Both the position numbers and the translations under genes were made by a program. Below are positions 8,772-16,438 of a stretch of DNA of 64,000 nt, in pieces. The stretch is from contig NZ_MVKX01000001.1 in the NCBI RefSeq assembly GCF_002018365.1, forward strand, positions 111,177-175,176. Direction: 5' to 3'. The notes beneath the pieces were generated by a model. That model had not been told where the DNA came from, made no database searches, and saw only the letters and a program-made list of their open reading frames with translations. This DNA comes from Acinetobacter amyesii. GTDB lineage: Bacteria; Pseudomonadota; Gammaproteobacteria; Pseudomonadales; Moraxellaceae. Position 1 is the first letter of the stretch. Every line of letters begins with the position of its first letter.

Positions 8772-10442
8772 ATGGCCAGTCCAGCGCAAACTATTCGCCA
8801 CAAGCTACTGAATACTTTTTTTTCTCGGCATTCCATTTGGTTTGCTTGTATTTTTATCTTCCTACTCATTTCGAGTTTTCATTTAGGTTATTCCCCTCGT
8901 TATATTCAATATTTTATTCCACAAACCTTATTGAATAGTATCTGGGTCATTACTGGGCTTTTGAGTTTATTGGGTTTGTATGACGTCATACAAAACAAAC
9001 ATTCGATCTTAAAAAATTACCCCATCATGGGGCACTTTCGTTTTCTATTTGAAGAATTTCGACCTGAGATTCGCCAATATTTTATTGAATCTGACCAAGA
9101 TGCACTGCCCTTTTCTCGTATGCAACGTAGCTTGGTCTATCAACGTGCAAAAAACCAAAATGCAGATAAACCATTTGGTTCAATTGTTGATGTTTACCAA
9201 AATGATTACCGCTTTATTAATCACTCCTTGTCGCCTTGTATTCCTGCCATTCCTGAAACTTTCCGTATTAACATCGGCAATGAACAGTGTAAGCAACCGT
9301 ATAGCGCATCGATATTAAACATCTCTGCGATGAGCTTTGGTAGCTTAAGTGCCAATGCCATTCGTGCCTTGAACTTAGGCGCAAAAATGGGTAATTTCTA
9401 CCATGACACTGGTGAAGGCAGTATTAGTCCGTATCATTTGGAAAATGGTGGCGATATTGTTTGGGAACTCGGTAGTGGTTACTTTGGCTGCCGTACCATT
9501 GATGGTCAATTCGACCCTGTACGTTTTGCTGAACAAGCCAAGCACCCTCAAGTCAAAATGATTGAGATCAAATTATCTCAAGGTGCAAAACCAGGCCATG
9601 GTGGCATTTTACCTAAAGACAAAATTTCCGAAGAGATTGCTCAAATCCGTGGTGTCAGCCGTGAACATGACTGTATCTCGCCATCTAGCCATCCTGCCTT
9701 TAGCACCCCTATTGAAATGATGCAATTTATTCAGCAATTGCGCGAACTGTCAGAAGGAAAACCTGTGGGTTTTAAACTGTGTATCGGGCAACCATGGCAA
9801 TTTATGAGTATCGTAAAAGCCATGTTACATACAGGGATTACACCTGATTTTATCGTGGTAGATGGTTCTGAAGGTGGGACTGGCGCAGCGCCGATTGAAT
9901 TGATTGATAATATGGGCACCCCCCTGCGTGAAGGCCTACTCTTTGTCAATAACACCCTGATTGGTGCAGGCTTACGTTCAAAAATTAAAGTCGGTGCCAG
10001 TGGTAAAATTATTAGTGCTTTTGATATTGCCAGTACCATGGCAATTGGTGCAGATTGGGTCAACTCAGCTCGTGGCTTTATGTTTGCAGTCGGCTGTATT
10101 CAAGCTCAAAGCTGTCATACCAACCAATGTCCAGTTGGCGTGGCGACACAAGACAAAGACCGTCAAAAAGCCATTCATGTTCCGACCAAAGCAGAACGTG
10201 TTTTTAATTTCCACAAAAATACCTTGCATGGCTTATCTGAACTTATTGCCTCAGCAGGTTTACAACATCCATCAGATATCCGTGCGCACCATCTAGCGCA
10301 GCGGATTAACAACCGTGAAATTAAAAACTATGCACAACTACACTTTTGGTTAAAAGACGGTGAGCTGCTCAGTTGTGAAAATAAAGATGAAGAAAACTTC
10401 TATTTCCGTATGTGGAATATGGCCCATCTAGAAAAGTTCTAA
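8772..10442 (+). CDS. Membrane-anchored FMN-binding glutamate synthase-like protein
   Basis: A 556-residue protein equivalent to the synthase half of GltB, without the glutaminase domain. Residues about 20-75 contain two hydrophobic membrane segments (SIWFACIFIFLLISSFHLGY and LLNSIWVITGLLSLLGLY). The rest is an FMN TIM barrel with ISAMSFGSLSANAIRALN, GEGSISPYH, LSQGAKPGHGGILP and DFIVVDGSEGGTGAAP. The Cys-x5-Cys-x4-Cys pattern (CIQAQSCHTNQC) matches the 3Fe-4S site of glutamate synthases. The true substrate of this stand-alone family is uncertain. The gene stands alone, with a terminator 12 bases after it. Confidence 0.87.
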   Translation: MASPAQTIRHKLLNTFFSRHSIWFACIFIFLLISSFHLGYSPRYIQYFIPQTLLNSIWVITGLLSLLGLYDVIQNKHSILKNYPIMGHFRFLFEEFRPEIRQYFIESDQDALPFSRMQRSLVYQRAKNQNADKPFGSIVDVYQNDYRFINHSLSPCIPAIPETFRINIGNEQCKQPYSASILNISAMSFGSLSANAIRALNLGAKMGNFYHDTGEGSISPYHLENGGDIVWELGSGYFGCRTIDGQFDPVRFAEQAKHPQVKMIEIKLSQGAKPGHGGILPKDKISEEIAQIRGVSREHDCISPSSHPAFSTPIEMMQFIQQLRELSEGKPVGFKLCIGQPWQFMSIVKAMLHTGITPDFIVVDGSEGGTGAAPIELIDNMGTPLREGLLFVNNTLIGAGLRSKIKVGASGKIISAFDIASTMAIGADWVNSARGFMFAVGCIQAQSCHTNQCPVGVATQDKDRQKAIHVPTKAERVFNFHKNTLHGLSELIASAGLQHPSDIRAHHLAQRINNREIKNYAQLHFWLKDGELLSCENKDEENFYFRMWNMAHLEKF

Positions 10443-10453
10443 TCCCTACCGCA

Positions 10454-10483
10454 TAAAAAAGAGGCGACTACGCCTCTTTTTTT
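10454..10483 (+). terminator. Terminator after the glutamate synthase-like gene
   Basis: AAAAAAGAGGCG and CGCCTCTTTTTT pair around ACTA, followed by a T run. Confidence 0.9.
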
Positions 10484-10532
10484 CGTCTAGTTCCATCACA
10501 CTGATTCATTTATAAACGTCCTGATTTGTTAT

Positions 10533-10886
10533 CTAATGTTACGCAGTAACACCAGAAGCGCAATTTGATTCAAATAAAAGAACGATACGCGGCAACGTTA
10601 TCCGCAAGTGTTTGAGACAGGACGACATTTAATCAAAAAAGTTTTTGCGATAGTTTGAATAAGTAGACGCTAGTGAACGAGTTTTGTCGGTGAGGTGCAT
10701 TGCACCGCAAGATGGTTTCCTTGCGAAGCTTTGCTTCTCATTTTGCCTAATGAGAAACATTGTTTCGTAAGAGTACCTCCAGCCGAAGGCTAATCCTTTT
10801 ATTTAATCTCTAGATGTAAGACTCCGTCGAATAAAATTAAAAATCATTTTAAAAATGCGTAATTACTTTTACGTGCGTAACATCAG
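10533..10886 (-). repeat. Structured dispersed repeat, copy 1 (354 bp)
   Basis: Read on the minus strand, it begins CTGATGTTACGCACGTAA and ends in GTTACTGCGTAACATTAG, so the two ends are imperfect terminal inverted repeats. A second copy lies in the opposite orientation at 32219-32526. The ends match well (TTCGACGGAGTCTTACATCTAG; CCTGTCTCAAACACTTGCGG; GCCGCGTATCGTTCTTTTAT), but the cores differ. The core here is a run of five abutting hairpins (10694-10766). No transposase is encoded. It abuts the TAA stop codon of the next minus-strand gene. It resembles a MITE-like element. It fills most of the 10443-10886 gap; no gene is seen there. Confidence 0.85.
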
Positions 10887-11930
10887 TTAGTAATAAGACT
10901 TACTATTGGATTGAGCATGCAGGAATGCCGGGATCAAACCTGTTAATGCAGCACGAATATCGGCACGTTCATTAATTAGCTGATGTGAACCTTCTTCAAG
11001 CATGAGAAGCGTCTGTAAACGGAATTTACGCCGTATAAACTCAATGTTATAACGCCAATCCACCGTTTGATCCTGTGCCCCTTGCGCTAACCACACTGGA
11101 ATACGGCACGCTGGGCGCTCTTCCATTTCCTGCATCCATTTTGACATGGCCAAAATCCAGTCCATCCCCATCATTCGAGGTTGTAGAGGATCTTTTAAAC
11201 GCACAAAACGTAAAAACTCAGGGTTGTGATTATTCCGTCTAAAATGACGTGGCACTTCACGTTTAATACGACGAATAATGCCTAATCCAACCGAGTTATG
11301 CCACCATGCAGTTTTTGCAGGGCGAATCAACGGAGATAATAATAAAACCCGTTCGACATAAGGGTTTTTGCGATGTTCAGCAAAATCTAACAGATGATGC
11401 AGCCAAATCGCACCACCCGTGCTCTGCCCAATCCCTAACCAAGGTGTTGGTAGTTGCGCCGCATGTTTAACATAACGATATACCGCTTCCAAAACTTGTT
11501 GGTAATGATCAAAGTTTTGAATACTGGCTGGCGAGCCATTACTTAGACCATGCCCCGGTAAATCATAGGTCAAAACACTAAAACCTTGATCTAAGAGCTC
11601 ACGAATAATCGGCTGATAAATTCCACTATGCTCTAAATAACCATGCAATAAAAATACAGTTCCTTTAATGACATCCGTTTCAGCCTTAAGTTTCGGTTGA
11701 AACACTTGTACATGTAATTTGAACAAAGGCATTTCCACATAGCCTTGCCAATGTTCACAGTTCAAGGCATCTAAACCATATAGTCGTCGATATGACTGTA
11801 TTTCAACACTAGGCTCAAACAGTCGATTTAAATTTAAAGGTTCTAATAATTGTGGGGTTAATTCTCGACTTGGAACTGGAAGATCTAATTGTTTAAGAAT
11901 CGAAGGATTAAGAAATGGGATATCTGACAT
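10887..11930 (-). CDS. Alpha/beta hydrolase, lysophospholipase-like
   Basis: A 347-residue serine hydrolase of the serine aminopeptidase S33 / monoglyceride lipase-like group. It shows FLLHGYLEHSGIY (oxyanion region), TYDLPGHGLSNG, the nucleophile elbow GIGQSTGGAI, and a late Asp/His pair (GAQDQTVDW, EGSHQLINE). There is no signal peptide, so it is cytoplasmic. Its start codon overlaps the stop of the upstream YdcF-family gene (TAATG), so the two are translationally coupled. The stop codon touches the structured repeat. Confidence 0.85.
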   Translation of the reverse strand: MSDIPFLNPSILKQLDLPVPSRELTPQLLEPLNLNRLFEPSVEIQSYRRLYGLDALNCEHWQGYVEMPLFKLHVQVFQPKLKAETDVIKGTVFLLHGYLEHSGIYQPIIRELLDQGFSVLTYDLPGHGLSNGSPASIQNFDHYQQVLEAVYRYVKHAAQLPTPWLGIGQSTGGAIWLHHLLDFAEHRKNPYVERVLLLSPLIRPAKTAWWHNSVGLGIIRRIKREVPRHFRRNNHNPEFLRFVRLKDPLQPRMMGMDWILAMSKWMQEMEERPACRIPVWLAQGAQDQTVDWRYNIEFIRRKFRLQTLLMLEEGSHQLINERADIRAALTGLIPAFLHAQSNSKSYY

Positions 11931-13069
11931 TATGGGACCTCCCGACAGTCACTTGAGCCAAACCAAACATCACGTAAGGTGGCTAATAATTCATAATTGG
12001 CACGACGACTATGGTCATAATTTTTTTCACTTGGTCGCCATGTGGTTAATGTTGTTGGCATAGGTGCAACAACAGGAATGGTTTCGATACCATTTAATGC
12101 AAATAAACGACGTGTTCGAGGCATATGATATTGGTCGGTGATTAAAATAACCGTCGGTGCACCGCCTTTTTTCTGTAAAAGTAACGAACTAAAACGCGAA
12201 TTTTCGCAAGTATTCATACTGCGATCTTCAAGCAATTTCGCATCGACATCATATTGCTTTAACCATGCTTGCATATATGGTGCTTCTACACCACTCAGTA
12301 CAATCGGTAACTTATTGGCACGTTCAACATCGAGTGTTTTTTCCAGTCGAAGTCGTGTGTAGTCATTCACTACGATATCTTTATCATTTTTATCTAAGGT
12401 TAAACCACCACCTAACACCACGATCGCATACGGCTCTGCGGTTGGCTGCTTCAAGGTTTTATCTTTCATTTTGGCAAGATCAAGATAAGTTTCATCATCG
12501 ATCGGTTCCGCTTCTGAAGCCGCTTGCTCAATTTCATGGGTTTTTAAGAACTCGGTATATTGAGTCATCAGTCCTTTATTTTCCGCACTATTGAGCTCAA
12601 GCAGCTCTTTCATTTTTTGAGCAGGATTTTCCGCCAATGCTTCAGAGGATGCCGCCTCGGACGCAGAAGGATTCAGCAAAGGTACTTTTGGTATGTCCTT
12701 TTGACTATCATTCTTTTCTTTTTCGTGCTCTTCTTCAATGAGCTGCTGTAACGCCTTATAACGTGCTTGTATAAGGGTTAAGTCTTGAGGTTCATCGGAC
12801 TGGATGGCTTGCTCCATGAGTTTTAAATATGCTTGGCGTGCTATCCATAAGTCAGAACCCGGCTCATAGTTATCATCATCACTCAAAGCGCCGAGTTTTT
12901 GACTTTGCGCTGCGAGCTGATTGACTTCTACAGGAACGAAATAATTCAAACTTTTAACGATCAATTTAGAATAAAACGGCGTATAGATAAAAATCATCAG
13001 ACAGCCCAAAAGTACAAATAGCACTGCTGCAATTTGTACTAAGCGAACCATCCAATGTGTTTTATGCAT
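11930..13069 (-). CDS. YdcF/ElyC/SanA-family (DUF218) membrane protein
   Basis: A 379-residue protein with one N-terminal membrane segment (residues about 8-30, LVQIAAVLFVLLGCLMIFIY). Next comes a charged region of about 150 residues rich in Glu, Lys and Gln, and then a C-terminal DUF218 domain (YAIVVLGGGLTLD, NKLPIVLSGVEAPY, EDRSMNTCENSRFS, TVILITDQYHMPRTRRLF). DUF218 proteins are linked to envelope and peptidoglycan-precursor homeostasis. The position between murB and a lipase-like hydrolase fits an envelope role. The long acidic linker is unusual for the family. Confidence 0.82.
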   Translation of the reverse strand: MHKTHWMVRLVQIAAVLFVLLGCLMIFIYTPFYSKLIVKSLNYFVPVEVNQLAAQSQKLGALSDDDNYEPGSDLWIARQAYLKLMEQAIQSDEPQDLTLIQARYKALQQLIEEEHEKEKNDSQKDIPKVPLLNPSASEAASSEALAENPAQKMKELLELNSAENKGLMTQYTEFLKTHEIEQAASEAEPIDDETYLDLAKMKDKTLKQPTAEPYAIVVLGGGLTLDKNDKDIVVNDYTRLRLEKTLDVERANKLPIVLSGVEAPYMQAWLKQYDVDAKLLEDRSMNTCENSRFSSLLLQKKGGAPTVILITDQYHMPRTRRLFALNGIETIPVVAPMPTTLTTWRPSEKNYDHSRRANYELLATLRDVWFGSSDCREVP

Positions 13070-13090
13070 AAATCTAAAACCTAAGTGTTG

Positions 13091-14128
13091 TCATTGATCT
13101 GCGTGAGATCGAATCAAGCCATTTGTATCAAATAATACAGGCTCAGGATGTAGTTCAATATTAAATTTTTCAAAAACATCATGTTGTACAGCTTTGTATG
13201 TTGTACGTACATCTTGCAGCGTGGCGTCTTGGTAATTGACCAACACCAAAGCTTGCTTATGGAACATACCCACTGAACCCACAGATTTCCCTTTCCAACC
13301 CGCTTGGTCAATCAACCAGCCCGCTGCCAGTTTTACCGCATTATTCGGCTGTGGGTAATGGGGTAAATTTGGAAATTGCAGTGCAATTTGGTCAAAAGCG
13401 TGCTGGCTAATCACAGGATTTTTAAAGAAACTTCCGACATTTGGAAATTCTTTGGGATCTGGGAGTTTGGTTTGACGGATATGAATGACTTGTTGTTGTA
13501 GGTTTTCTGCACTTAAGTCTTCGCCTACCGCCTGCTTTAAATCACCATAATTTAATTTTAAATCGGCATGTTTTAAAAGTTTAAACGTGACATGCGTAAT
13601 AATAAAACGCTCTGGCTCATCTTTAAAAATACTATGACGATATGAAAAATGGCAATCGGCAGCGCTAATACTACTTTGCTGTTCTGTTACACGATCATAG
13701 ACCTGTACAGATTCAATAAATTCACCCGCTTCAACACCATAAGCCCCAATATTTTGCACAGGTGAAGCACCGACTAAACCGGGTATCAATGCTAAATTTT
13801 GTAAACCATAAAACTGGTGTGCCGTCGTCCAAAGCACAAAGTCATGCCACACTTGCCCTGCACCCACTTTTAAAGTCTGAGTTGCGGCATCGTCTTGTAT
13901 ATATTCAATCCCTTGAATATCCATGTGCATTACTAAAGCATGTATTTGCTCAGGCAACAGCATATTACTGCCCCCTGAAAGCACCAATACATTTAATTGC
14001 TCAGCTTTGGCAAAGTCGAGCGCCGTTTGAATATCTTCTACCGATTGAACACGTACATAATGAGATGCAACAGCATCGAGGCTTAATGTATTAAATGGCT
14101 TAAGCTGAACCTGTGTTTGAATTTGCAT
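13091..14128 (-). CDS. murB: UDP-N-acetylenolpyruvoylglucosamine reductase
   Basis: FAD enzyme that reduces UDP-GlcNAc-enolpyruvate to UDP-MurNAc in the second committed step of peptidoglycan synthesis. The product is 345 residues, type I length. Visible motifs are [13 protein letters not shown], the FAD-binding VLSGGSNML and [27 protein letters not shown], the proton-donor serine in [11 protein letters not shown], and the C-terminal Glu in LHPEPVLF. It is preceded by the phosphatase gene 9 bases upstream and followed by the YdcF-type gene, probably one operon. Confidence 0.95.
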   Translation of the reverse strand: MQIQTQVQLKPFNTLSLDAVASHYVRVQSVEDIQTALDFAKAEQLNVLVLSGGSNMLLPEQIHALVMHMDIQGIEYIQDDAATQTLKVGAGQVWHDFVLWTTAHQFYGLQNLALIPGLVGASPVQNIGAYGVEAGEFIESVQVYDRVTEQQSSISAADCHFSYRHSIFKDEPERFIITHVTFKLLKHADLKLNYGDLKQAVGEDLSAENLQQQVIHIRQTKLPDPKEFPNVGSFFKNPVISQHAFDQIALQFPNLPHYPQPNNAVKLAAGWLIDQAGWKGKSVGSVGMFHKQALVLVNYQDATLQDVRTTYKAVQHDVFEKFNIELHPEPVLFDTNGLIRSHADQ

Positions 14129-14137
14129 TCTTAAACC

Positions 14138-14653
14138 TTAATTTTTTTGCTGTGCTTGTAACTGAGTTTTTAAATAATTGACCCAAGCCTGACTGCTAGA
14201 TTCGCATTGATCTAATACATGTTCAAACCCTGCATCACCACCATAGTACGGATCTGGTACTTCTTGTTGCGGATATTGGTGATCATGTTGACTCATCAAA
14301 GACACTTGGGCACGTAGCTGACCCAATTGTTGCTGCGCTTTTTGCATGAGGTTTTGAATATTGTCTAAATTTTCGTAGTCCATGGCCAAGATTAAATCAA
14401 ATTCAATAAAATCATGAACTGTTAACTGACGTGCACGTAATGCAGATAAGTTATAGCCACGTAATTTTGCATGCTGTTGGCCACGTAGATCAGGCGCTTT
14501 GCCCGGATGATAATTGCTCGTACCCGCAGAATCGACGTGAATATTGAGTTGCGCTTCATCACAAAAATGTCTGAGAACCACTTCAGCCGTAGGTGAACGG
14601 CAAATATTTCCTAAACAAACACACAACACCTTATATGGCGTGCTGGATGACAT
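14138..14653 (-). CDS. Low molecular weight protein-tyrosine phosphatase
   Basis: A 171-residue cytoplasmic phosphatase. The P-loop is Cys13-x5-Arg19 in VCLGNICRSPTAE, and the general-acid Asp is in VPDPYYGGDAGF. The length and layout match the family. No BY-kinase or polysaccharide export gene is adjacent, so this is unlikely to be the capsule-locus Wzb. It lies 9 bases before murB on the minus strand and is probably the first gene of that operon. Confidence 0.9.
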   Translation of the reverse strand: MSSSTPYKVLCVCLGNICRSPTAEVVLRHFCDEAQLNIHVDSAGTSNYHPGKAPDLRGQQHAKLRGYNLSALRARQLTVHDFIEFDLILAMDYENLDNIQNLMQKAQQQLGQLRAQVSLMSQHDHQYPQQEVPDPYYGGDAGFEHVLDQCESSSQAWVNYLKTQLQAQQKN

Positions 14654-14771
14654 AACAACCTCAAGACTACTTTTATTTCAAGCGTCTTATGTTAAGTTAT
14701 TTACAGGATGAATCCTATATCAACACTCAAGAATAATGTTTATTTGGATATAAAAAATTAGGGATAAGCCA

Positions 14772-15932
14772 ATGAGTCAATTTCAGTTTCAAACCGTCAG
14801 CAATATTATTTCAGGCTTAGGCTCTATTTCCCAACTGAGAGAGGTCCTAGGTGACTTTCAAGCCAAGCGTGTCATGCTTGTGACCGACCCCGGTATGTTA
14901 CAACAACAATTAGATTTACCCATTTTGGATATTTTAGAAAGTATCCATCAAGATTATGTGATTTATTCCAGTATTCAAGCTGACCCTGCAGAACATATAG
15001 TTTTGGATGCAGTTCAATTTGCCAAGAATGAAAAAGTGGATTTGATTATTGGCTTTGGTGGTGGCAGTTCAATGGATGTGGCTAAAATTATTGCGATCTT
15101 GGCTCATCCTAAGCAAATACAGCAGATCAGTGATTTGTATGGTGTCGGTAATGCCAAACGACCACGCTTGCCGCTCATCTTGATTCCGACAACGGCAGGG
15201 ACCGGTTCTGAAGTCACACCAATCTCTATCGTCACTACAGGTGAAACCACCAAAACAGGTATCGTCTCTCCAGTATTGTATGCCGATGTCTGTATCCTCG
15301 ATGCGAACTTTACTTTAAATCTTCCCGCACATATTACCGCAGCGACAGGTATCGATGCCATGGTGCATGCCATTGAAGCCTATACGTCAAAAATTAAAAA
15401 AAATCCGTATGCGGATATGCTCGCCAAACAAGCTTTGCGTTTATTAAATAAAAATTTAGCGCTGGTTTTACAAGATGGACATAACCTCGAAGCGCGTCAG
15501 CACATGCTGGTCGGTTCAATGCTCGCAGGTCAGGCCTTTGCTAATGCGCCAGTTGCAGCGGTACATGCACTCGCTTATCCACTCGGTGGACACTTTCACC
15601 TCTCGCATGGTCATACCAATGCACTGGTTCTCGCTGAAGTGTTAAAGTTTAATGCACCTCAGGCCAAGCAGCATTATGCAGAACTCATGAGTTGGCTAGA
15701 TCCTTATAGTACGGGCTGTACTGATGGTTTATGTGATTTATTTATTGATCATATGCAAAATCATTTAGATCAGAGTGGTTTGGTTCTTAAACTCAGTCAA
15801 CTGAATGTGCCTGAAAATATGCTCGATCGTTTAGCAGAAGACGCATTATTACAAACGCGACTATTACAAAATAATCCGCGAGAACTACAGTTTGAAGACG
15901 CTCGCCAGATTTACCAATCTATTTATGCCTAA
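14772..15932 (+). CDS. Iron-containing alcohol dehydrogenase
   Basis: A 386-residue group III (Fe-dependent) NAD(P) alcohol dehydrogenase. The nucleotide-binding motif is GFGGGSSMDVAKI, followed by PTTAGTGSEVTPISIV. The metal ligands lie in ATGIDAMVHAIEAYTSK (Asp and His) and in PLGGHFHLSHGHTNALV (His residues). The substrate is not predictable from sequence. A thioesterase gene follows after 36 bases in the same direction and is probably cotranscribed. Confidence 0.9.
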   Translation: MSQFQFQTVSNIISGLGSISQLREVLGDFQAKRVMLVTDPGMLQQQLDLPILDILESIHQDYVIYSSIQADPAEHIVLDAVQFAKNEKVDLIIGFGGGSSMDVAKIIAILAHPKQIQQISDLYGVGNAKRPRLPLILIPTTAGTGSEVTPISIVTTGETTKTGIVSPVLYADVCILDANFTLNLPAHITAATGIDAMVHAIEAYTSKIKKNPYADMLAKQALRLLNKNLALVLQDGHNLEARQHMLVGSMLAGQAFANAPVAAVHALAYPLGGHFHLSHGHTNALVLAEVLKFNAPQAKQHYAELMSWLDPYSTGCTDGLCDLFIDHMQNHLDQSGLVLKLSQLNVPENMLDRLAEDALLQTRLLQNNPRELQFEDARQIYQSIYA

Positions 15933-15968
15933 AGTTCACCCATTTTTAAAATAAAGAAAATACCAACG

Positions 15969-16400
15969 ATGAAACCTGAAACTAAACGCCGCCAAAACTA
16001 TCGATTTTTATTTCCAATCCAAACGCGTTGGGCAGACAACGATATGTATGGTCATGTCAATAATGTCACCTATTACAGCTATTTTGATACCGCTGCAAAT
16101 GCACTCTTGATTCAACATGCCGGTTTTGATTTGCAAAATACCCCGATCATCGGTTTAGTGGTCGATTCAGCCTGCAGCTTTTTACAAGAACTGTCCTATC
16201 CTGAAATCATTGAAGTTGGGGTTGCGATTGAAAAAATTGGTAATTCTTCACTGCGCTATGACTTGGCTATTTTTAAACACGGACAACTTGAGGCTGCAGC
16301 TCAAGGACATTTCGTGCATGTATTTGTCGACCGCCAAACACGAAAAAGCATCTCGATACCCGAAGATATGCGAGATGCTTTAACTCAATTTTTACTTTAA
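15969..16400 (+). CDS. Acyl-CoA thioesterase, 4HBT/YbgC type
   Basis: A 143-residue hot-dog-fold thioesterase that hydrolyses acyl-CoA or acyl-ACP. The signature RWADNDMYGHVNNVTYYSYF includes the catalytic Asp. Hydrophobic strand segments and a late VHVFVDRQTRKS strand complete the fold. It follows the Fe-ADH closely and converges on dnaX. Confidence 0.87.
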   Translation: MKPETKRRQNYRFLFPIQTRWADNDMYGHVNNVTYYSYFDTAANALLIQHAGFDLQNTPIIGLVVDSACSFLQELSYPEIIEVGVAIEKIGNSSLRYDLAIFKHGQLEAAAQGHFVHVFVDRQTRKSISIPEDMRDALTQFLL

Positions 16401-16405
16401 TTTTT

Positions 16406-16438
16406 ATATCCAGCTTGAAACTCATTTGAGCTGGATAT
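16406..16438. terminator. Bidirectional terminator overlapping the dnaX 3' end
   Basis: ATATCCAGCT (16406-16415) and AGCTGGATAT (16429-16438) form a perfect 10-bp stem. One arm lies inside the dnaX coding sequence, since dnaX stops at 16422. The other lies just after the thioesterase stop. T-rich sequence flanks both sides. Confidence 0.75.
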
